47,747 nucleotides of DNA from Okeania sp. SIO2B3 (GCF_010672525.1 NZ_JAAHGH010000052.1:1-47747); one strand, 5' to 3'. Counted from the stretch's first letter, positions 33,232-43,066 are shown. Numbers and translations are program-made. The notes: generated by a model from the sequence alone, not told the origin.

Positions 33232-33690
33232 ATGGAAAAATTGTGCCCAATCAATCTAAATTGTAGCGACCATCCTGATGACGAAATTACACCTGAGCAC
33301 TGTAGTAACAAATACTACTGCGGGGTAATAGGGCGTGCCTTACCTTTGCCATATACAATCAGTCACGGGTGTATCAAGGTAGAAATTCCGCGAATATCTA
33401 GCGAATATCAAGAACGCATTAGAAGAGACATAGAGAGTACATATCTTGAAGAGCTAGAGGAACATGGGTGGGCGGAGCCAGAAACGCTCCCGTTTTCTTA
33501 CGCGGAAAACTCTGGACTGCCTTTCCCAGTACTTATAGTAAACATTACTTTCAAGTATACTTCCAAAACCTTGAGGGAAGTTGAAAATTGTGGATGGGCA
33601 GAAGCCGAATACATACCCGATTTTCAAAGCCCAAGAGCAAGCTATGTACTTGATCATAACTATTCTAGTGGCAATCACATCCCCTATTGA
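33232..33690 (+). CDS. Cys-rich protein, 152 aa, paralogue of the 16839 product
   Basis: Shares MxKxCPI...C, the second Cys pair (CSNKYYC), ALPLPY and two GWAE(A/P) segments with the protein encoded at 16282-16839. Here the C-terminus is natural (SYVLDHNYSSGNHIPY). Flanked on both sides by an imperfect 28-base repeat (33154 and 33704), which hints that it moves as a unit. Confidence 0.6.
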   Translation: MEKLCPINLNCSDHPDDEITPEHCSNKYYCGVIGRALPLPYTISHGCIKVEIPRISSEYQERIRRDIESTYLEELEEHGWAEPETLPFSYAENSGLPFPVLIVNITFKYTSKTLREVENCGWAEAEYIPDFQSPRASYVLDHNYSSGNHIPY

Positions 33691-33729
33691 TTCTCGTCAA
33701 TACAATCATCATTGACTCACACGATCGCT

Positions 33730-34305
33730 TTAAAGGTTGAGTTTTTCAGCCTTCCATAAAAGTTGATTCCCAGACTTACCCACGCTAATAAATAACCATC
33801 CCCCAATCTGACATAAATCACTGCCTTTCCTGGTGGGTTTGCGTCCTGTAATTGCCTGGACATCTTTAGATGTCAACAACCAACCATTCTCAGCCGCTTG
33901 CTGAAGTTGCTGGTGCCTCTTAATAACAGGACTCACTGGCTGAATAGTAGTAGCGATCGCTCCTACCAGTTTTTCCAGTAATTCAATTGAACTGGTCTGT
34001 CGTCTCTGTTCACTAGACAGCTCACTGCATCCACTGTACTGTTCAACGGAATATTCATTGCTAGATCTGCTATCCACCGGGCTTACCGAAATTACATGAG
34101 CATCATGTACTGGAGAGTAATTCGACAACCTCCCTCCACCTTGCAAATGGCCATGGAGGTCATCTAGCATATCTACCTGCTCCTTGCTTGCAAAAGCCCT
34201 GTCATTCTCATCCTTAGCAAACTCTATCCCCAAAGCTTTGCGCCGGTTGTAGAGTGCAGCACGAGACTTAAGTTCATACCTAGCGAGTAACTCAGAAATT
34301 TTCAT
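33730..34305 (-). CDS. HTH DNA-binding protein divergent from the replication gene (191 aa)
   Basis: Start chosen at the ATG at 34305 (MKISELLARYELKSRAALYN); an upstream GTG at 34347 is inside an inverted repeat and seems less likely. The N-terminus looks like a helix-turn-helix, the middle is Ser-rich and disordered, and the C-terminal part (WLLTSKDVQAITGRKPTRKG) contains a second possible DNA-contacting motif. Its divergent position to the replication gene suggests that it controls plasmid replication or copy number. Confidence 0.6.
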   Translation of the reverse strand: MKISELLARYELKSRAALYNRRKALGIEFAKDENDRAFASKEQVDMLDDLHGHLQGGGRLSNYSPVHDAHVISVSPVDSRSSNEYSVEQYSGCSELSSEQRRQTSSIELLEKLVGAIATTIQPVSPVIKRHQQLQQAAENGWLLTSKDVQAITGRKPTRKGSDLCQIGGWLFISVGKSGNQLLWKAEKLNL

Positions 34306-34341
34306 TTGTTCAGTACGCTGTTTACTACACCGTTCATTTAC

Positions 34342-34372
34342 GCCCACTATAACACAGCACTATCTAGTGGGC
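34342..34372. promoter_or_regulatory. Inverted-repeat operator candidate in front of the replication gene
   Basis: GCCCACTA (34342-34349) and TAGTGGGC (34365-34372) form a perfect 8-bp inverted repeat with a 15-base spacer in the divergent promoter region between the HTH gene and the CyRepA1-like gene. Confidence 0.65.
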
Positions 34373-34468
34373 TGTCTAGCTGTCACAAAACATCTTACAA
34401 ACAGGCTACAACAGTCAGGTCAATTCAGAGAAGAAGCGACAAGAAAAAATATAAAACAAAGAACTATT

Positions 34469-37400
34469 ATGTTTACTCACTACGACTTAGAAGATGGGTA
34501 CATCCGCCCAGAAGGTGAAAATTTCCGCCTACAGCCCCCAACAAAAAATCAACATAATTACAGTAAAATTTACCATAACAATCGTCCTGGTCAGTGGATA
34601 AGATACAACAGTTTTAGCACCCCTTGCCCAGTCTGTTCTGGCGAACGTCGTGACTGCCGAAGTAAAGACGAGCTATACTTTTGCCGTACCGACAATCCCT
34701 CAAAAGATTTCAAGTACAAGGGAACAGACGAGATAGGCTTTGGCATGTATGTGAGCCTCAGTGATCGCCTACCGCATCCCCCATCACAAGACATTAATTA
34801 TAGTCAAAAGCACCAAAAATACTCTCCCATTTCTGATATCGATCGGACCAAAGGGTTCAAAAAAGTAGTCAAACAATTAGGACTATCAACTCCTCATAGG
34901 AAACAGCTAGAGAAACGAGGTCTAACACCAGAACTAATAGAGAAATATCAATTCAAGTCAGTTGATAATGCTACAAAATTAATTAATCTTGTAGCCAGTG
35001 GAATGCCATTAAAATATGGCAGAAAATTCAACGCAAAAGATAGCTCTATCTTCATACCAGTCTGGCAAGGTAATCAGATATTAGGAGCACAGTTACGTCC
35101 TAAAAATACGTCTGAAATGAAATACTACTGGCTCAAAGCTGGTCAAGCAACTTCACATTTAGAGTCAGGAGAAATTCCTTTAGCGTGCATCATTCCTGAA
35201 GAAATAAATCAAGTTGGTGTAGGGTTATGTGAGTCAGTTGGCTTCAAACCTATCATTGCTGCGGAGAAATTAAAAAGAGTAATGATAGGAGCTGCTGGCG
35301 GTAATTTTACAGGCGGTCGTAAACAACTATTACAACTACTAAATAGCAATCATCCAGATAAGTCAATCCCCATAATACTATACCCTGATGCTGGTGCGAA
35401 TGAAAACAGAAATGTTTTGTCTCAATATACAAACTTAAAGCATTTTTTAGGACAAAATGGATACACTTTAGAAGTTGCTTGGTGGGAACAGTGGCAGAAG
35501 GAAAGAGACCTAGATATAGACGATTATTTAGTAAGTGGTGGCGATGAAATAAAGATTATTAACTGGAAGCAATATACACGGAATCAGAGGATAGCAAAAG
35601 GTCTTTATAAACGATCAAGAAGGTATAAGCCTAACATTGAAATTAATGAGCGTTTTTTGCCCAATAATATTATTAGCAAATACCTAAAACCAAAATCAAT
35701 TATTGCTGTTAATTCAGCAATGGGAACAGGTAAAACTGAAGCATTAAAATCAGTGTTAGAAGAGCACTGCAAAGACCATGGGCTACTAATGCTTGGCACT
35801 AGAAATGCACTGCTGATGCAATCATGTGGACGCTTAAATATTTATCATTTAAGAGACGATAATGCCAGCTTGTTTATGAATGACAGATTGAGCGAAATTG
35901 CGAACTGTTTTGATTCCCTGCCAAAATGGGATGACGAAAATTTAAAAGACAGAGTTATTGTCATTGATGAAATTAGTAGTGCTATACCACATTTACTAGC
36001 AGGTGCAACTTGCAGAAGACATCGTTCTCTTATACAAAAAAAATTAGAAATAACACTCAAGTATGCTCATGCGATTATTTTACTAGACGCAAACCTTAAA
36101 GACCGAGAAGTTCAGTACATACAAAGAATTTCAGAATTTAATAATGTCATCAAAATCAAGAATAATTACAGCCCCGTCAGTAGAAGTGTTGAGTTCATCT
36201 GTGGTAGTGAAACTATCAACGACACCCTCGACAATAATGTACCAAGACTAACTAAAAACAACAACGAATATCAACCATTGATATCAGAATTGGCAGCCAA
36301 TAAAAATCCCTATGTTGTTGCAATTGACGGACTAAAAAAAGCACAACAATTAGAAGCTCAATTAATCAACTTAGGAGTAAATCCTGATGACATCTTGAGG
36401 ATAGATTCTACTACTATAGATGGAGCAGAAGCTAAATCATTTATGCGTAGTCCTAACAGCTACATAGGACAAATACGCCCACGTATAATCATTTATACTC
36501 CCACAATAGATGCGGGGGTTAGTATCGACATAAAAGACTACTTTACTGATATTTACGCGTTCAGGTTTCACTTAGGGACAGATGAATTTATGCAAATGTT
36601 AGGACGCGTTCGCGACCCTAAATGCAAGTGGCATATTTACAGCAGGGAATTTGTCATAAATGATGCAGATGGTTTTAGTTCACCATTCAAAAAGAGAGTA
36701 GAAAAAACTTTAACTAATGCAATTACTGAAGATGCTCATATGAATCTCAGTATAGATAAAAAACTAAATAGATTAATTCCCAAGTTTAAAGAGTTATTGA
36801 CTAGCGCTCAAGACAAACATTTCCAAGCTTTTTGTGAACTAAAATCAGCACGCAATTATGAGAAATTAAACTTGAGAGAAACACTCAGGGATAGATTAAT
36901 TGTAGATGGTCACAACGTTACTGATATTTATTTAGAATCTGACAAAACCTTAAATCAACAGTGGAAAAAGACCAATAGAGAAGTCATTGCAGATAATGTT
37001 GAAAGATTCTTAAAGTCTGAAAATATTTCTCTTGGAGATGCTGATGACATTTTATCTAAATGGAGTTCTTCCTATGAAGATAGATTGAAAGCTGAAAAAT
37101 CTATCCTCACAAATCGCACTTTGCCTGGCATTAGACATACCTCATTGTGGGGGGAAGAACTGCTGACCAAAATACTCTATACAGACAAGCAGCTAATATC
37201 ACGCCTTGAATTAAGGTGGCATTTTCAAAACATGGATAAAAGTTCAACAATTCAGAAGAATTATTGGTTAAAAAAAATAAAAAATTCCGAAGTTTATTTG
37301 CCAGATTGGCGATCGCCTCACTTCGTGGCCTCTAAATTATTAGATACTGGACTAAGAAAAATTTTAGAAAATCCCGACCGCGAATGGACAGGAGACGACA

Positions 37401-37993
37401 AAGAGTTGGAGGCCATTGTTAAATCGGCCAATCATTGGCGGCGACGAAACTACCTTCCTAAAAGAGGCAAAGCATCAACTATCCAGTATATAAATCGCGT
37501 ACTTGAAAAAATCGGCTACACGCTTATCGTGTCGCGACGAAATGGCAAACGATATTACAAGCTTTTTGACATCTATCTTGCAATCTCTATCAACGGAAAA
37601 CTTGAGGCATTGTCTCAGCCACTTATGCAGATTCTTGGTCAAAAACTAGACTCTAAAGCTGAACACTGCCAAACCCAAGTATGGGGAGATTTAGAGGCAA
37701 TGACACCTAGCGATAATAATATATATAAATCGGAGGAGGTGGTAGAGGCTAAAACCTCTTCACCTGGAACGCTAGAAAAGGAAAAATCAACAGGTGTGAA
37801 AATAGGAGATTTAGTTGACGTTACAACTCCTGATAAAGAGTATGGGATGTGCGAAGTCTTAGAATCTAATGGAAATACTCTTAAGGTTAAATGGGGGATT
37901 GTAAACTCCAAAATACTTAACTTTAGTATTGATTTAGTGACAAAAATTTGGAGATATGGACCTGATGGGCTAAAACTAATTTGGTCTGTGTAG
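34469..37993 (+). CDS. CyRepA1-type plasmid replication protein (1174 aa)
   Basis: Large initiator of cyanobacterial plasmids. Order: zinc finger C53-C56-C63-C72 (CPVCSG...FCR) near the N-terminus; a DUF3854/Toprim-like domain at about 248-304 (VGLCESVGFKPIIAA, then ILYPDAGAN); helicase domain with Walker A SAMGTGKTEAL (about 414-422) and Walker B RVIVIDEIS (about 494-502); SF2-like C-terminal motor with ARGinine-containing QMLGRVRDPK (about 715); a long helical C-terminus. Start at ATG 34469; an upstream in-frame GTG at 34367 overlaps the operator. It indicates a plasmid or integrated plasmid. Replication role follows from the family. Confidence 0.85.
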   Translation: MFTHYDLEDGYIRPEGENFRLQPPTKNQHNYSKIYHNNRPGQWIRYNSFSTPCPVCSGERRDCRSKDELYFCRTDNPSKDFKYKGTDEIGFGMYVSLSDRLPHPPSQDINYSQKHQKYSPISDIDRTKGFKKVVKQLGLSTPHRKQLEKRGLTPELIEKYQFKSVDNATKLINLVASGMPLKYGRKFNAKDSSIFIPVWQGNQILGAQLRPKNTSEMKYYWLKAGQATSHLESGEIPLACIIPEEINQVGVGLCESVGFKPIIAAEKLKRVMIGAAGGNFTGGRKQLLQLLNSNHPDKSIPIILYPDAGANENRNVLSQYTNLKHFLGQNGYTLEVAWWEQWQKERDLDIDDYLVSGGDEIKIINWKQYTRNQRIAKGLYKRSRRYKPNIEINERFLPNNIISKYLKPKSIIAVNSAMGTGKTEALKSVLEEHCKDHGLLMLGTRNALLMQSCGRLNIYHLRDDNASLFMNDRLSEIANCFDSLPKWDDENLKDRVIVIDEISSAIPHLLAGATCRRHRSLIQKKLEITLKYAHAIILLDANLKDREVQYIQRISEFNNVIKIKNNYSPVSRSVEFICGSETINDTLDNNVPRLTKNNNEYQPLISELAANKNPYVVAIDGLKKAQQLEAQLINLGVNPDDILRIDSTTIDGAEAKSFMRSPNSYIGQIRPRIIIYTPTIDAGVSIDIKDYFTDIYAFRFHLGTDEFMQMLGRVRDPKCKWHIYSREFVINDADGFSSPFKKRVEKTLTNAITEDAHMNLSIDKKLNRLIPKFKELLTSAQDKHFQAFCELKSARNYEKLNLRETLRDRLIVDGHNVTDIYLESDKTLNQQWKKTNREVIADNVERFLKSENISLGDADDILSKWSSSYEDRLKAEKSILTNRTLPGIRHTSLWGEELLTKILYTDKQLISRLELRWHFQNMDKSSTIQKNYWLKKIKNSEVYLPDWRSPHFVASKLLDTGLRKILENPDREWTGDDKELEAIVKSANHWRRRNYLPKRGKASTIQYINRVLEKIGYTLIVSRRNGKRYYKLFDIYLAISINGKLEALSQPLMQILGQKLDSKAEHCQTQVWGDLEAMTPSDNNIYKSEEVVEAKTSSPGTLEKEKSTGVKIGDLVDVTTPDKEYGMCEVLESNGNTLKVKWGIVNSKILNFSIDLVTKIWRYGPDGLKLIWSV

Positions 37994-38215
37994 TCCACAG
38001 ATTAGCGACTTGTTTCTTGGCAGTATAATTTTTTATTCTCCCCAGCCATTTATACTGGCTGGGTTAGAATTTGAGTGTAGATAATTGGTATAACCATACA
38101 GTATAAGCGATTAGCATAACAATACAAAATTTAAACGTACCTAAAAATGTGCCAAGGAAATAAGCTAAAATAGTCCGTGGCAGTTATAGGCTTAAAAAAG
38201 CTAAAACCCATAATA

Positions 38216-38302
38216 TGGTGGGGGTGGTGGGACTTGAACCCACACGACTGTTAAGGTCAACGGATTTTAAGTCCGTAGCGTCTACCATTCCGCCACACCC
38301 CC
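38216..38302 (-). tRNA. trnL: tRNA-Leu (UAA), uninterrupted, CCA encoded
   Basis: Acceptor arms GGGGGTG and CACCCCC close the molecule; the anticodon loop is CTTAAAA (anticodon TAA) in the stem ACGGA/TCCGT; a long variable arm and GTGGG-TTCAAGT-CCCAC T-arm identify a type II leucine tRNA. CCA is genome-encoded. No group I intron splits the anticodon, although many cyanobacterial trnL(UAA) genes carry one. Confidence 0.95.
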
Positions 38303-38932
38303 GTTTTGATGTCGAGTTTTGAACTCACTGCTTTTGCAGAAAAAGCTCATTCTTTTATTTAATCACAATGTTCAAATTTTTGGCAACTATTTTGAAAAAA
38401 AAATTGAGACTTCTTGTAGAAGTGGGGAATAGGAGTTGCTCAACAAGGGAGGAAAAAAAGTATTTAGGGCTTGCGGATTGACACTCGCCGTCCTTCTAGG
38501 GCGGGGTCAATTTATTGTCACTAGAGAAAAATTGATAGGGAGATGGCCAAATGTGGATAGCCAGGAAGGGAGATGGCCAGATGGAGAGATTCTTAAATAA
38601 ACGATATCTCATTAAGAGATGGTTTGATCCTCAGACTTTTACTTCATTTCAGAAATTTTGTTCCAAAAAACTGAGTCCTTCCAAAATATGCAATAATAAT
38701 GCTAGCTTAAATCTCGCTATGGTCGGCAGTCTATCCGTGTCAGCTTTTGGACTGGACAGGCGCCGACGTTGCCAGAATGAAGCAGGAATAGAACAGGTTA
38801 TTTATAGAAAATCATAGATTTATATAGAAAATCATAAGTTTCTAAGAACTGTTAATGGGAAATAGGCATTCAGCCAATAATATATTAGACAGAATACGAT
38901 TAACTATTGCAATTTCTAAATAAATATTGTTT
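38303..38932. other. Intergenic with IS605 right-end relic
   Basis: 630 bases without a convincing gene. An 88-codon frame (38551-38817) has no recognisable family and starts in a small direct repeat (GGGAGATGGCCA). The remainder is AT-rich and includes the ndhL promoter. Confidence 0.5.
38476..38513 (-). mobile_element. Solitary IS200/IS605-type right end
   Basis: TTGACACTCGCCGTCC-ttctaGGGCGGGGTCAA carries the hairpin and the inverted GAGTGTCAA end typical of cyanobacterial IS605 right ends. No tnpB is attached. Confidence 0.55.
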
Positions 38933-39169
38933 ATGAACTTAGATCTAGACGCGAATCTGGTAATCCTAATTATTTATGCAGTCCTAGCAGGAGCCTACCT
39001 TCTGGTAATGCCAGCTATAGTTTATGCTTACTTGAATATCCGTTGGTATCTTGCTAGTTCCTTTGAACGTGGCTTTATGTATTTCTTGATGTTCTTCTTC
39101 TTCCCTGGTATGTTAGTATTGTCCCCATTTTTGAACTTTCGCCCCAGACGGCGACAAATTGAAGGTTAA
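38933..39169 (+). CDS. ndhL: NAD(P)H-quinone oxidoreductase subunit L
   Basis: 78-residue membrane subunit of NDH-1, which takes part in photosynthetic cyclic electron flow, respiration and CO2 uptake in the thylakoid. Two TM segments: [20 protein letters not shown] and [19 protein letters not shown], separated by [15 protein letters not shown], the family signature. Start at ATG 38933 (MNLDLD); an upstream in-frame TTG is not needed. The stop overlaps the start of the DUF3007 gene (TAATG-type), followed by trpA, a conserved order in cyanobacteria. Confidence 0.93.
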   Translation: MNLDLDANLVILIIYAVLAGAYLLVMPAIVYAYLNIRWYLASSFERGFMYFLMFFFFPGMLVLSPFLNFRPRRRQIEG

Positions 39170-39489
39170 TGCGACGAATTGAGGCCATTGGAATAAGTGT
39201 CGGTATTTTTGCTGCTGGTGGTATCCTCTACTTTATATTTCAGGTAGTAGGAGTAAATGGTATTGAGGCTGGTATCTGGACACAAGCTGTATTGGTCGGT
39301 GGCTTGGTTGGCTGGCTACTGACCTATTTGTTTCGGGTTACTAATAGCAATATGACCTATAACCAACAGTTAAAAGATTATGAGGACGCAGTGATTCAAA
39401 AGCGTCTGGAAGAAATGACTCCAGAGGAATTGGCTCAGTTGCAGGCAGAAGTTGAACAAGAAAGGGTAGCTCAGAATAAGCAGGATTAA
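39169..39489 (+). CDS. DUF3007 family membrane protein, 106 aa
   Basis: Two TM segments (AIGISVGIFAAGGILYFIF and AVLVGGLVGWLLTYLF) and a charged C-terminal helix (EEMTPEELAQLQAEVEQERV). It overlaps ndhL by one base, so it is translationally coupled to it, and precedes trpA. The family is conserved in cyanobacteria and plastids; a role linked to NDH-1 assembly is suggested only by position. Confidence 0.85.
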   Translation: MRRIEAIGISVGIFAAGGILYFIFQVVGVNGIEAGIWTQAVLVGGLVGWLLTYLFRVTNSNMTYNQQLKDYEDAVIQKRLEEMTPEELAQLQAEVEQERVAQNKQD

Positions 39490-39691
39490 CGAAGTCAGAA
39501 GTCAGAAGTCAGTAGGGTGGAATGGCCATTAGCCCGTACAGAAGTTAACCCACCCCCGCCCCTCCCAGGAGGTGAGCCAGGAGGGGAAGTAGGGGATTTG
39601 AGCAAGGCTCCAAAAAGATTTGGCCTTAAAAGGCGGGGTTGCGCGACCCAATTATTTTGATCAATTCTCTATCCAATATTGAAAATTAAAA

Positions 39692-40495
39692 ATGATTTCA
39701 GTTTCTCATCGCTTTGAATCTCTACGCAATTCGGAAAATGGTCGCCAGTGTGCTTTTATTCCTTTTATTACGGCAGGCGATCCAGATTTGGAAACTACGG
39801 CCAAAGCTTTGGAGGTATTGGATAAGAGTGGGGCAGATCTGATTGAGTTGGGTGTGCCCTATTCCGATCCTTTGGCTGACGGTCCAGTAATTCAGGCTGC
39901 TGCGACTCGCTCTTTGGCGCGGGGGACTACTTTGGAGTCGGTGTTAGAGGTGGTTCAGACGACGAGCAAAAGGTTGCGATCGCCGATTATTTTGTTTACT
40001 TACTATAATCCGATTTTGTCTCGAGGGGTGGAGAGCTTCCTGAAAAAAATTTATGATGCTGGTGCTAGGGGTTTGGTTGTGCCGGATCTGCCGTTGGAAG
40101 AGGCGGATATTTTGTTAAAACCTGCTCGGGATATTGGGATTGAATTGACCTTGTTGGTGGCTCCTACTAGCCCAAAAGAGAGAATAGAGGCGATCGCTCG
40201 TCAGTCTCAAGGGTTTATTTATTTGGTGAGTGTGACTGGGGTAACGGGAATGCGTAATCAAGTACAGACGCGGGTTGAAGATTTGTTGGTACAAATGCGA
40301 GGGGTGACAGATAAACCTATTGGTGTTGGTTTTGGTATTTCTCAACCGGAACACGCTTTGCAAGTAAAAAAGTGGGGGAGTGATGCGGTTATTGTCGGTA
40401 GTGCGGTGGTTAAGCGTTTGGCAGAGGGAAGGCCAGACGAGGGTTTGGAGGCGATCGGGCAGTTTTGTCGAAGTTTGAAGACTGCTATTAGTTGA
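39692..40495 (+). CDS. trpA: Tryptophan synthase alpha chain (267 aa)
   Basis: Cleaves indole-3-glycerol phosphate to indole and glyceraldehyde 3-phosphate, in complex with TrpB in the cytoplasm. The TIM-barrel signature [19 protein letters not shown] contains the catalytic Glu and Asp. Further conserved parts are [30 protein letters not shown] and [12 protein letters not shown]. Length is typical. The gap to DUF3007 (about 200 bases) holds degenerate repeats including AGTCAGA strings and a weak GAATGGCCATT palindrome. Confidence 0.97.
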   Translation: MISVSHRFESLRNSENGRQCAFIPFITAGDPDLETTAKALEVLDKSGADLIELGVPYSDPLADGPVIQAAATRSLARGTTLESVLEVVQTTSKRLRSPIILFTYYNPILSRGVESFLKKIYDAGARGLVVPDLPLEEADILLKPARDIGIELTLLVAPTSPKERIEAIARQSQGFIYLVSVTGVTGMRNQVQTRVEDLLVQMRGVTDKPIGVGFGISQPEHALQVKKWGSDAVIVGSAVVKRLAEGRPDEGLEAIGQFCRSLKTAIS

Positions 40496-41351
40496 TGGGT
40501 ATTATGCTTTGAAGAAGTAGTTAGTAGTAGGGGCTTTAGGGTCAGCTCTGGGTTAATAAATGGCCATTCGCTCCGATGTTCAATAATTTATAATTACCTC
40601 TCCTTAAAAGAAGAAGATTGACAAAAAGGATTTTGGCGTTGGTGATTTGAGGTATGATATCTTGTCCGGACAACAGCGCAAACAAAAAACTTTCTCCCTC
40701 TACTACTCTTTCTTCTTCTTTCCTTCCTCCTGACTCGGTCGTTCCTCTCCTGGGAGGGGTTAGGTGTGGGTTGACTCCTAAATAATTAGGGTTTGTGCTT
40801 CACTAGTCTTATGGGTGAGGGTAGGAGACAGCTATACTGGAGACAGGAGACAGGAGAAAATGGTCGGGAGCGAGGAGGTAGGAGCGGGCGTTTTGTCCCA
40901 ATAATTGTTCTGCCCAACTATGCGCCTAAAATACGCTCCTAGCATGAGCATCAATAGCTGAAAACCAGGCACTTTTTCAATGCCCCAAAAAGGCTAAAAT
41001 CTTTATCTGTAAATACTTTTAGATTTAATCAGCAAGCCGTAATTAAGATTAATATCATACACGCGCTTCAACAACGCCAGGATTTTTTTTCTTTAAATTG
41101 GTCAGAATAGTTGTTGATAAAATTTTTTAGACAAAGATTTTGTCCTATAACTTCAGTAGAGCGATCGCTCTACTTTAACTCTCAGAGTCTCGCGCTGTAT
41201 TTGATAGCATCAGCGATGGTATGTCTGAAAACCTAATCCCTCTCTCAAAAATCTTGCCCCAGTGTCAAATAGATTGTAAAATTAAGAAATACTTAGAAAT
41301 TTCTGGTTGTTTTATGTAAGCTGTTGTTCGGTAGTAGGGAGAAATAAAATT
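40496..41351. other. Intergenic, low-complexity, no gene seen
   Basis: About 850 bases with pyrimidine-rich runs (40690-40740), a small GGAGACA tandem repeat near 40840, an isolated HIP1-containing palindrome AGAGCGATCGCTCT (41159-41172) and the promoter region of the PRK-like gene. No convincing ORF or RNA found by eye. Confidence 0.55.
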
Positions 41352-42287
41352 ATGAATTATCGTCCAATCATTCTAGGAATTGTAGGTGATAGCGCTGCGG
41401 GTAAAACTACTCTGACTAGAGGAATTGCTCAAGTCTTAGGGCCAGAAAATGTGACTACGATCTGTACAGATGACTACCATCGCTATGACCGAAAACAAAG
41501 GGCGGAAATAGGTATTACAGCCCTACACCCAGATTGTAACCATCTTGATATAATGCAGCAACATTTGACTCTGCTGCGTACTGGACAACCAATTCTTAAG
41601 CCCATTTATAATCACTCAACGGGAAAATTTGACCCGCCAGAATATATTAAGCCTAGCAAGTTTGTGATTGTTGAAGGACTATTGGGTTATTCAACTAGGG
41701 GGGCGAGAGATTCTTACGATGTGAAGGTGTACCTAGCACCACCAGAAGATTTAAGGGCGAAATGGAAAGTAAAACGAGATACAATGAAGAGGGGATATAG
41801 TGAAGAACAGGTCCTCAAAGAAATGGAAAAACGGGAACCAGACTCGGAGGCTTTTATCCGTCCCCAACGTAAGTGGGCAGATGTAGTTGTCACTTTCTAT
41901 CCTCCTTCAGATGATGAAAATAGCTCTCAACTTCATGTACGTTTGGTGCTTAGACCAACTATTCCTCACCCAGATTTTCTAGAGATTATTGGCCAAGGTA
42001 GCCCTAGTTTTCAGCCAGCAGTTCGCTTGGGGTTAGACCGAGATATGGGTAAACCAGTGGATGTTTTGGAAATTGATAGTCATGCTACTAAGGAACAGGT
42101 AAATGAATTAGAGATGATTTTATGTCAAGATACGCCTTACTTAAAGGATTTTTGTTCGCCGAAAGGAGACCCAGATCTTGGTAAGTTAGTTGGTACGACT
42201 GGGGAGCTGCTTCAAAGTTATCCTTTGGCTTTGACTCAGTTACTTGTTGCTTATCATATGATTAAGGCTACTAATATTTTTCAGTAA
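41352..42287 (+). CDS. Phosphoribulokinase/uridine kinase family protein (311 aa)
   Basis: P-loop kinase. Walker A is GDSAAGKTTL (residues 10-19), then CTDDYHRYDRKQR with the catalytic Asp region of phosphoribulokinase-type enzymes, LHPDCNHLD and FVIVEGLLGYST. It looks like the second PRK-family member found in many cyanobacteria, different from the Calvin-cycle enzyme, whose motif is GVAGDSGCGKST. The substrate is therefore uncertain. Start at ATG 41352, where homology begins. Single gene. Confidence 0.85.
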   Translation: MNYRPIILGIVGDSAAGKTTLTRGIAQVLGPENVTTICTDDYHRYDRKQRAEIGITALHPDCNHLDIMQQHLTLLRTGQPILKPIYNHSTGKFDPPEYIKPSKFVIVEGLLGYSTRGARDSYDVKVYLAPPEDLRAKWKVKRDTMKRGYSEEQVLKEMEKREPDSEAFIRPQRKWADVVVTFYPPSDDENSSQLHVRLVLRPTIPHPDFLEIIGQGSPSFQPAVRLGLDRDMGKPVDVLEIDSHATKEQVNELEMILCQDTPYLKDFCSPKGDPDLGKLVGTTGELLQSYPLALTQLLVAYHMIKATNIFQ

Positions 42288-42387
42288 TATTTAGTTTTCA
42301 ACTATTGTATTCTTGTCATATTTTTTCTGACAATAAAGTTGGGTTTGATCGGTAGATTAAGTATAAGTAAATATTGAAGTAGGAACT

Positions 42388-42975
42388 ATGCTTGACAAAA
42401 TTTCCGCCGAAGAATTTTATGATAATTATGCTATCAAATATGATGATGTTGTGTTTAAGGGTAAGTGTAATGCACAGCATTTGAATGAGGCGGTCAAAAT
42501 CTTCCATCAACACAATTATCATCAAGGTATGATTTTAGATATAGGTTGTGGAACAGGTTTTCTAAGTGGATTATTGCAGGGAAATTTTGAATATACAGGA
42601 ATTGATATTTCAGCTAAGATGCTGGATATTGCAGCTAAAAGAGGTTATAAAACCATCCATAAACCGATAGAAACTGCTTTAGCTGAGATTGATTCCCAGT
42701 CCTATGATTTTGTTTTTTGTTTAGGTTCATTGTATTTTGTTGAAGACGCTCAAACTGCGATTGAACATATTTATCGGATTTCCCGCAAAGCTATTATAAT
42801 CAGTATTGATGAATTGACAGAGGAATATATTAAAAACTTTGTTGTTCCGGTTTATGACCATTCAAAAATTGTGCTTGAAGATGCCATAGAAGATTATTTT
42901 ATTATAGGCTGGACTTCTTCAAGCCAAGGTATTCATATCCGAACTCGCATGATTTATATTGAGCAAAAAAACTAA
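42388..42975 (+). CDS. Class I SAM-dependent methyltransferase, 195 aa
   Basis: Motif I ILDIGCGTGFLSGLL lies near residue 48, then YTGIDISAKMLDIA (motif II region) and FCLGSLYFVEDAQTAIEHI (motifs IV-V). This is a short Methyltransf_11/25-like fold without a recognisable substrate domain. The substrate is unknown. Followed by a broken tandem copy at 43067. Confidence 0.85.
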   Translation: MLDKISAEEFYDNYAIKYDDVVFKGKCNAQHLNEAVKIFHQHNYHQGMILDIGCGTGFLSGLLQGNFEYTGIDISAKMLDIAAKRGYKTIHKPIETALAEIDSQSYDFVFCLGSLYFVEDAQTAIEHIYRISRKAIIISIDELTEEYIKNFVVPVYDHSKIVLEDAIEDYFIIGWTSSSQGIHIRTRMIYIEQKN

Positions 42976-43066
42976 GGTAATGGTTTAATAACATTTAACG
43001 TTTAATGTTGCAGATTAATTAGACCATAAGGGATGAAAAATCTAAGTCAATTTTGAACTATAAATT

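Noticed and set aside
38551-38817. 88-codon ORF between tRNA-Leu and ndhL
   Set aside because: No recognisable family, start lies in a small direct repeat, no clear RBS; left unannotated as a gene.
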